Origin: Flavobacterium gelidicaeli
GTDB taxonomy: Bacteria > Bacteroidota > Bacteroidia > Flavobacteriales > Flavobacteriaceae
Direction: 5' to 3'
NCBI RefSeq assembly: GCF_013294005.1
Contig: NZ_JABSNK010000005.1
Location: 124,001-188,000 of the forward strand
DNA length: 64,000 nucleotides
The position numbers were made by a program, and so were the translations under genes. This document shows, in pieces, positions 62,031 through 64,000 of the stretch. Within the stretch, counting starts at the first letter, position 1; each line of letters begins with the position of its first letter. The notes beneath the pieces are model-generated. The model was not told where the DNA came from. It saw only the letters and a list, made by a program, of their open reading frames with translations, and did not search any database.

Positions 62031-63373
62031 TATTTCCATTTTTTAGTATTATCTGACTTACTTAAAATCTCTTGAATTTTCTTTTCTTCCCAGTTTGGGT
62101 TGATCCCAAACACTTTAAAAGCATGCATGATGACTCCAAAACCCCAACCTCCAACAGAAAACCAGAACCAATGAAATTGTGGAGAGAATCTCAAATTAAT
62201 AAAAATAATTATAGGAACTACGCAACAATAAGATATAAGATTACCATAAAAACCTTTCAGTTCCTCGACTCTTTTCTTTGCTCTGTAATAAGCATTTTTT
62301 TCGCTATAATCTGCTGTTGATTCCATGGTTGAAATTTGTTTTGTTAATACTGGTATTTTGACTGCAAAAACTCTATCCGTTTGCTCAATAAGTACTTTTC
62401 TATTGGTAACTAAGCCGTATCGATTGATGATATTTTGCAAGCCTACACCTTGTCTATTATGTAATACTTCTTTCTTTTGAAAATCATTTTCGATAATCAA
62501 ATACCCTTCTTTCAGGTAAATCCTGATGTGCAAAGGACGCTTTTCACTAACCACATTGTGCTTTACTGTATTTTCCAGTAACAACTGTAAGGATAGCGGC
62601 ACCACTTTGGCTTCTGGATTATTATTATTATCAGGCAATTCGTAAAACAAACTGTTTTCAAATCGCATCTTTAGTAAGTTCATGTACGTTTTGGCGAAAG
62701 CCAACTCCTCCTCTACCGAGACTAAATCTTTGTCTTTTTGCTCCAAAACATATCGGTAAATCTTAGACAATGAAGTTGTAAAACGCTGTGCATTTTCGGG
62801 ATTTTCTTCAATCAACGAACTCAACACATTCAAACTATTAAAAAGGAAATGAGGATCGATTTGATTTTTTAAACTTTCGAATTTAGCCGAAGCCGTTCCC
62901 GCAATAATCTTCTGTTCTTTGACCTTGTTTTCATTGTATGCTTTGTAGAAATACAGCGAGTAAATCCCAAGAAAGACAATAAAGGAAGTTACAGCAGCAA
63001 CAATGTAATTTGAAAGCGTTTCTGATTCAAAAAATGATGCTAAACTCTTATTTTCTATAATAACATCTTCAAAAATTCGAAGTAAAAAAATCACGAACAA
63101 AGACAAAAACAAGGAACTACCCAAACTTATAACCAATCTTTTGAGCGTATAACCTTCATTTATAAAAAATAATTTAAGTGTCATAAAAAGAATTGCATTG
63201 GCATAATACAATACCATCCCGTACAACATGGTGTACAAAAAATTTACCTTCAATCTGTTATCGAACGTTATCGTTCCGCCATTCAAAACCGGAATAGTTA
63301 ACAAGACAATAAATATTAAAAACGAAATAAGAAGTGCTCTTGGGAGTTCTTTAAATAGTCTACTTGGATTCAT
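62030..63373 (-). CDS. LytS-type sensor histidine kinase fused to a 2TM domain
   Basis: This 447-residue protein has four N-terminal membrane segments (about residues 12-165), a His-kinase domain with the phospho-acceptor in NQIDPHFLFNSLNVLSSLI, the N-box LLLENTVKHNV, and VGLQNIINRYG, which is the ATP lid region. A 2TM domain follows (about residues 358-447; AKKRVEELKGFYGNLISY and NPNWEEKKIQEIL). Three separate 2TM genes follow in the operon, then the LytTR regulator. The signal sensed is unknown. Confidence 0.9.
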   Translation of the reverse strand: MNPSRLFKELPRALLISFLIFIVLLTIPVLNGGTITFDNRLKVNFLYTMLYGMVLYYANAILFMTLKLFFINEGYTLKRLVISLGSSLFLSLFVIFLLRIFEDVIIENKSLASFFESETLSNYIVAAVTSFIVFLGIYSLYFYKAYNENKVKEQKIIAGTASAKFESLKNQIDPHFLFNSLNVLSSLIEENPENAQRFTTSLSKIYRYVLEQKDKDLVSVEEELAFAKTYMNLLKMRFENSLFYELPDNNNNPEAKVVPLSLQLLLENTVKHNVVSEKRPLHIRIYLKEGYLIIENDFQKKEVLHNRQGVGLQNIINRYGLVTNRKVLIEQTDRVFAVKIPVLTKQISTMESTADYSEKNAYYRAKKRVEELKGFYGNLISYCCVVPIIIFINLRFSPQFHWFWFSVGGWGFGVIMHAFKVFGINPNWEEKKIQEILSKSDNTKKWK

Positions 63374-63382
63374 TTTCTAAAA

Positions 63383-64000
63383 TTATTTACATTTTTTTTG
63401 AGCTTCTACTGCTCTGTCTAATCCCCAACTTGGAGCGAAAACTGTTTCTGGTTTAAAAGTAGCAAAAAGTGCAATGGCTTTGTCAATTTGTGCGCACATT
63501 GGTTTGGTATCTTTTCCCCAGAAAGAAGCACTTCCAATTTCGAACTCAGCTTTTGAAAACACTACTCTTGGATTATTTGGAGCTAATGCTTCTGCTTTTG
63601 CATACAATCCCATTGTTGGTCCAGATAATTTTTGTCCGTTTGTCATTGGGTCATACACAATCCAAGCGGTATTAATCATGGCTTGCATCACATAAAGTTC
63701 GGCATTGTTCTGGTCTTTTGCCATTTCAAGATCCAGTGCATTTTGTGCTTTTAAAAGCAGTGCATTAATACTCTCCTTGTCTTTGGTGCCAAAAGCTGCA
63801 GTTGTATTTACCAAAGCTACGTAATAATTGGGCAACCACTTGGTGGGTTCAGCAGCGGCGATTCTTTCGAAAACAGCCGAGGCTTCGTTGCTTTTACCTT
63901 CTTTCCAAAGTCCGAAAGCTTTGCCCATTCCTTGTTCGTATTGTCCTCCAGTTGGAACTTGTTGGCTTTGCGCTGAGATAAATGTAACGATACTTAGTGC
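63383..64000 (-). CDS. Exported TPR-like protein, partial (5' end outside the window)
   Basis: The frame stays open from 63383 to the window edge, so at least 205 residues are seen. The visible start, ALSIVTFISAQSQQVPTGG, looks like the end of a signal peptide (cleavage near SAQ-S). Helical repeats follow (KAFGLWKEGKSNEASAVFERIA; AELYVMQAMINTAWIVY; AKAEALAPNNPRVVFSKAEFEIG). I treat the internal ATG 63928 as not the start. The function is not recognised. Confidence 0.75.
   Translation of the reverse strand, partial: ALSIVTFISAQSQQVPTGGQYEQGMGKAFGLWKEGKSNEASAVFERIAAAEPTKWLPNYYVALVNTTAAFGTKDKESINALLLKAQNALDLEMAKDQNNAELYVMQAMINTAWIVYDPMTNGQKLSGPTMGLYAKAEALAPNNPRVVFSKAEFEIGSASFWGKDTKPMCAQIDKAIALFATFKPETVFAPSWGLDRAVEAQKKCK

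Overview
The window reads as a chromosomal segment of a Flavobacterium-like member of the Bacteroidota. The evidence is AT-rich DNA, weak or absent Shine-Dalgarno sequences, -7 promoter elements of the form TAnnTTTG (sometimes with a TTG about 19 bp upstream), and family content typical of that group: a fused CcoNO subunit, 2TM-domain proteins, DUF349 and DUF5606 proteins, and a large type II-C Cas9. No rRNA or tRNA gene was recognised.

Layout. 0.3-10 kb holds housekeeping genes: a DEAD-box-type helicase, a Nudix hydrolase diverging from pyrE, an SRPBCC protein, birA, rsfS-ftsH, then one tight operon of LUD protein, cdsA, psd, an acyl-CoA-binding protein and a lipoprotein superoxide dismutase. 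10-17.4 kb holds a GH13 alpha-amylase lipoprotein, an OstA-like protein, a class-III aminotransferase, a TPR protein and aroE. 17.5-26.1 kb is a complete type II-C CRISPR-Cas locus: a tracrRNA on the minus strand, cas9 (1529 aa), cas1, cas2, and an array of 17 identical 46-bp repeats with 16 spacers. A REP-associated tyrosine transposase flanked by palindromic repeats sits between cas9 and cas1. The crRNAs are inferred to run on the minus strand, opposite to the cas genes and in the same sense as the tracrRNA.

26-41 kb holds a DUF349 protein, two unknown small proteins, hemN, and a minus-strand cbb3 oxidase operon (ccoS-ccoNO-ccoQ-ccoP-ccoG-fixH-TauE/SafE-like), with the copper ATPase ccoI/fixI diverging from an Fnr-family regulator. 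Upstream of hemN, ccoS and ccoI lies the same 14-bp palindrome (ATGAY-N4-RTCAT), each time 36.5 bp from the last base of the -7 element. This points to one regulon, probably controlled by the Fnr-like protein encoded beside it, joining haem synthesis, copper supply and the high-affinity oxidase. ccoQ (56 codons) was found by reading the ccoNO-ccoP gap.

41-50 kb holds an APC permease, mazG with a 66-bp tandem duplication covering its 3' end, a DUF5606 protein, def, a FUSC membrane protein, mqo, ruvX and dapD. 50-55 kb is a surface-glycan/LPS-core block of four glycosyltransferases and an InaA/Kdo-kinase-like protein. 55-60 kb holds a Sua5/YrdC protein, a CCA-adding enzyme, haem A synthase, a CDP-alcohol phosphatidyltransferase and CsbD. 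60-63.4 kb is a signalling cluster: a LytS-type histidine kinase with a 2TM domain fused to its C-terminus, three stand-alone 2TM proteins and a LytTR response regulator. The last gene, a secreted TPR-like protein, runs off the right end.

Two intergenic elements (26096-26175 and 49315-49475) look like copies of a dispersed structured-RNA-like repeat known from flavobacterial genomes.
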